From Thamnaconus septentrionalis (taxonomy: Eukaryota > Chordata > Actinopteri > Tetraodontiformes > Monacanthidae): a DNA stretch of 64,000 nt. The notes beneath the pieces are model-generated. The model was not told the DNA's origin and searched no databases. It saw only the letters and a list, made by a program, of their open reading frames with translations. The stretch lies in contig CM020501.1 in NCBI GenBank assembly GCA_009823395.1, positions 25,738,361-25,802,360 on the forward strand. Reading direction: 5' to 3'. Positions 61,791 to 64,000 of the stretch are shown here, piece after piece (position 1 is the stretch's first letter; each line of letters opens with the position of its first letter). A program made the position numbers and the translations under genes.

Positions 61791-63706
61791 ATACATATAG
61801 TGTGTGTGTGCACATATATATGTACACGTACATACAAGTAGGTAGGGGAACACAGGAGAGACACTGAGATGCAGGTGAAAATCTTGCAATAACAACGAAT
61901 GGGACAGGAACAACACCTGGAGACAACACAAGGGAACACAAGGACTACCGAAAAATAAATGAAATAAAAACCAGAAGTCCGGACATGAAGATCATGACAC
62001 CACATTTTTCACATCGTGTGTTGGACATTCGCACATCAGCAGAGCTGCGCTGTCCTTGACAAAGATGGCTCAAACCCTCAAGCACCGTGTCAAAGTGTTG
62101 CAGGTACTTGTTAAAGTAGTTGGGTGTGTGTCGCCAGTGGTGGTGGTGTCATTAGGAGTGATTGCCACAAATTCCAAGCTTGCGTTGCAGCTGCATGGCT
62201 CAGTCGGCGACGCTGAAAACAAGCAAATTCAGCTCGCTGACGGGCGTTTTCAATCAGCCTTACTTAATATTTCACTGGATTCCGAGATGCTCTGCCTTCT
62301 TTAAAGAGGCAGAAGGTGTGAGAGTGACTGTTTTCTCGATAGATCAATGAAAAAACATCCAAAGGATTTGGGGAAATATTCCATTAGGGAAGTGAAAAAG
62401 AAGTTTAAAGTGGAGACTAAATAGCCCCGCAGCTCACTTCTTTTTTATAATATGATTAGAATGCATTTTGGGTGCTGGAGCCCCACTGCAAATTTGAACA
62501 ACTTCAGCTAAAATAACTAACTGCTTTAGTGTTCAGATATTTCCTGAAGACAGGCTTCTTGTTTTATTAATCTATTAAGGAAGTTCTGGAAAACCCTGCT
62601 CTCACCGCTGCTGCTGCTGCTGCTGCAACACAGCCGACTAAAGACAGTCATTTTTTTCCCCGCCCTTCTCTACCCGGAGGCCAAGCCGGCACGCAAAACG
62701 ATTTCTTTCAATTTCATCTCAAAGCGCAGCATTCGAGGAATGTTGGAGGCAATGGCGGCGATAATAATGTTTACCACCTTCATATTTCCTTAATCCCTAA
62801 TGAAAAGCAGCGTCCTTGGGTGGAATCCAACTTGGAGCCTTCGTTGGCTAACTTTCCTCATTTGACAATTCCCTCATCACATCTCAAGGACCTTGAATGC
62901 TGCAAAGAAAAAAGGAATACTACTAATCAAAAGGTTTCTTGATGAAAAGAGCCAGGCTCATTAAATTAATAGATTTTAAGTGTGAAAAAAACGTTATCTT
63001 TGAAAGTTAATTATTTTGTTTGACATGCTGCACACTTGAAAGGATCATTTTTTTGAAAACGGCATCAAGAAGAATGATTCAGGACTGTGAATTAATTTCT
63101 AATTCACCAACCAGATGGTTTCTTAATTAATTGTTAACTAACAATCATACTGCATTGAAACCCCATGGTGGTCTTTAGAGGGCAGTGTTTGCGTCCAATT
63201 GTAGCTGAACAACATGGGGCACTTACACCAATCAATACTTTATTATGGCCCCAGGGGGCAATTAGAGCTGCCAGTCATTTACAAGAGACTCTCCAAAATA
63301 GACAGTTTCATGAATACGGCCAAAGCAGATTACAGGTGGAATAAACAATTTCAAAAAGCTGTTCCGCTTCTTGGCGGGATATATATGCCAAATTGTAATC
63401 ATTTTTACAATTGGCACCTTCTAAGATATGTGGTGACCAGTACCAATAATTAACGCAAATAATTTCCCCTTAAATTAAAAGGTTTGACTCTTAATAGGAA
63501 AAAATATCGGAAGTCAAAAGTGCATTGTCAATTGACCGATCATCGAGATGTCAAACGTCAGCGTGTCACACTTAACAGCATTTAATAGATTACCGACAGC
63601 ATTTAAATTTATCCCTGGCATTTCCCGGTGTCCCACTTAACCTCATCTCTTTCATACCAGCTGTGATGTCAGGGGAAAGTAACACAACCCTGGAGTTGAC
63701 ACTCTG
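61021..63706. other. downstream intergenic sequence, no gene recognised
   Basis: A GT microsatellite is at 61719-61788 and a CTG run at 62602-62626. The stretch 62700-63120 has an even AT-rich composition and no repeat, as conserved non-coding elements often have, but this cannot be tested here. No supported coding frame is seen. Confidence 0.5.
61719..61788 (+). repeat. (GT)n microsatellite
   Basis: About 35 GT units, then an ACATACATATAG tail. Confidence 0.95.
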
Positions 63707-64000
63707 CACCGGGGGTGGGCAAACTTTTTGACTCGTGGGCCACAGTGGGTTCTAAGTTGTGCCAGAGGGGGGTAGCGGAGCAGCAGCAGATGGATGGAGT
63801 GTTTTTGTGACCCACCTCATAGGAGGAAAAAATATATCATGGGATATGTAGAATGTCATTTGAAATGAACAAAAGTGTGACAACAAAATATGTCTTTGAA
63901 GGCTCAGAATATTTAGCTCTTTATTGTAATGACTCTCAAAAAACTGAAAGTATAATAAACTGAAACTGAAAATTAATATAATTTGTTCAAGTTTGGCAGG
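63707..64000 (+). mobile_element. hAT element, family 'GGGCAAACTTTTTGACT', cut by the window end
   Basis: CGGGGGTGGGCAAACTTTTT, then GACTCGTGGGCCACAGTGGG and the AGCAGCAGCAGATGGATGGA segment, match 39474-39853 in the same orientation. The right end lies beyond the window. Confidence 0.8.

Overview
The window reads as a slice of a ray-finned (teleost) fish chromosome. Coding exons have vertebrate GT-AG splice sites, and the introns and flanks carry short hAT-type elements, MITE-like repeats, a Penelope-like tail, CA/AT microsatellites and the common 'gtttgcatgttctccct' fish repeat. I cannot name the species.

I recognise one protein-coding gene, on the + strand: xirp2 (Xin actin-binding repeat-containing protein 2, cardiomyopathy-associated 3), a striated-muscle and stereocilia actin-binding protein. 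Nine coding exons join with consistent phase: 17617-17644, 36282-36439, 44849-44986, 46645-46725, 46910-46979, 47348-47451, the giant exon 48408-57655, 58873-59006 and 59124-60609. The giant exon carries 28 recognisable 16-residue Xin repeats (the first divergent), a second array of about 17 degenerate Xin-like repeats, a proline-rich block with Ena/VASP-type FPPPP motifs and a long C-terminal region. It is split by a one-base frame change in an AGC run at about 55188-55210. It ends in its own stop and AATAAA signal. The last two exons encode an EPLIN-like LIM domain and an acidic tail. Exon 6 ends in phase 0 and exon 8 starts in phase 0, so skipping the giant exon gives a short LIM isoform of about 732 residues; keeping it gives a long isoform of about 3,275 residues.

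Layout: 1-17.5 kb is upstream sequence with transposon remnants, a three-unit array of CTCF-like motifs (6.17-6.66 kb) and a possible TATA promoter with a non-coding exon (3.74-4.01 kb). 17.6-36.3 kb is intron 1. From 25.9 to 41.9 kb the assembly is a mosaic of repeated blocks (X1-X2-Y1-X3-Y2-Z1-Ytail-U-Z2). The copies differ mostly by single-base indels, which looks more like poor long-read gap filling or unmerged haplotypes than biology. It duplicates exon 2, and the first copy is broken. 41.9-57.7 kb holds exons 3-7, 58.9-61.0 kb the LIM exons, and 61.0-64.0 kb is downstream sequence with a GT microsatellite and a hAT element running off the end.

I found no CRISPR array, operon, rRNA or tRNA. 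The most interesting biology is the isoform switch at the 3' half of xirp2, the degenerate second repeat array, and the potential of exon 8 to be read in two frames.
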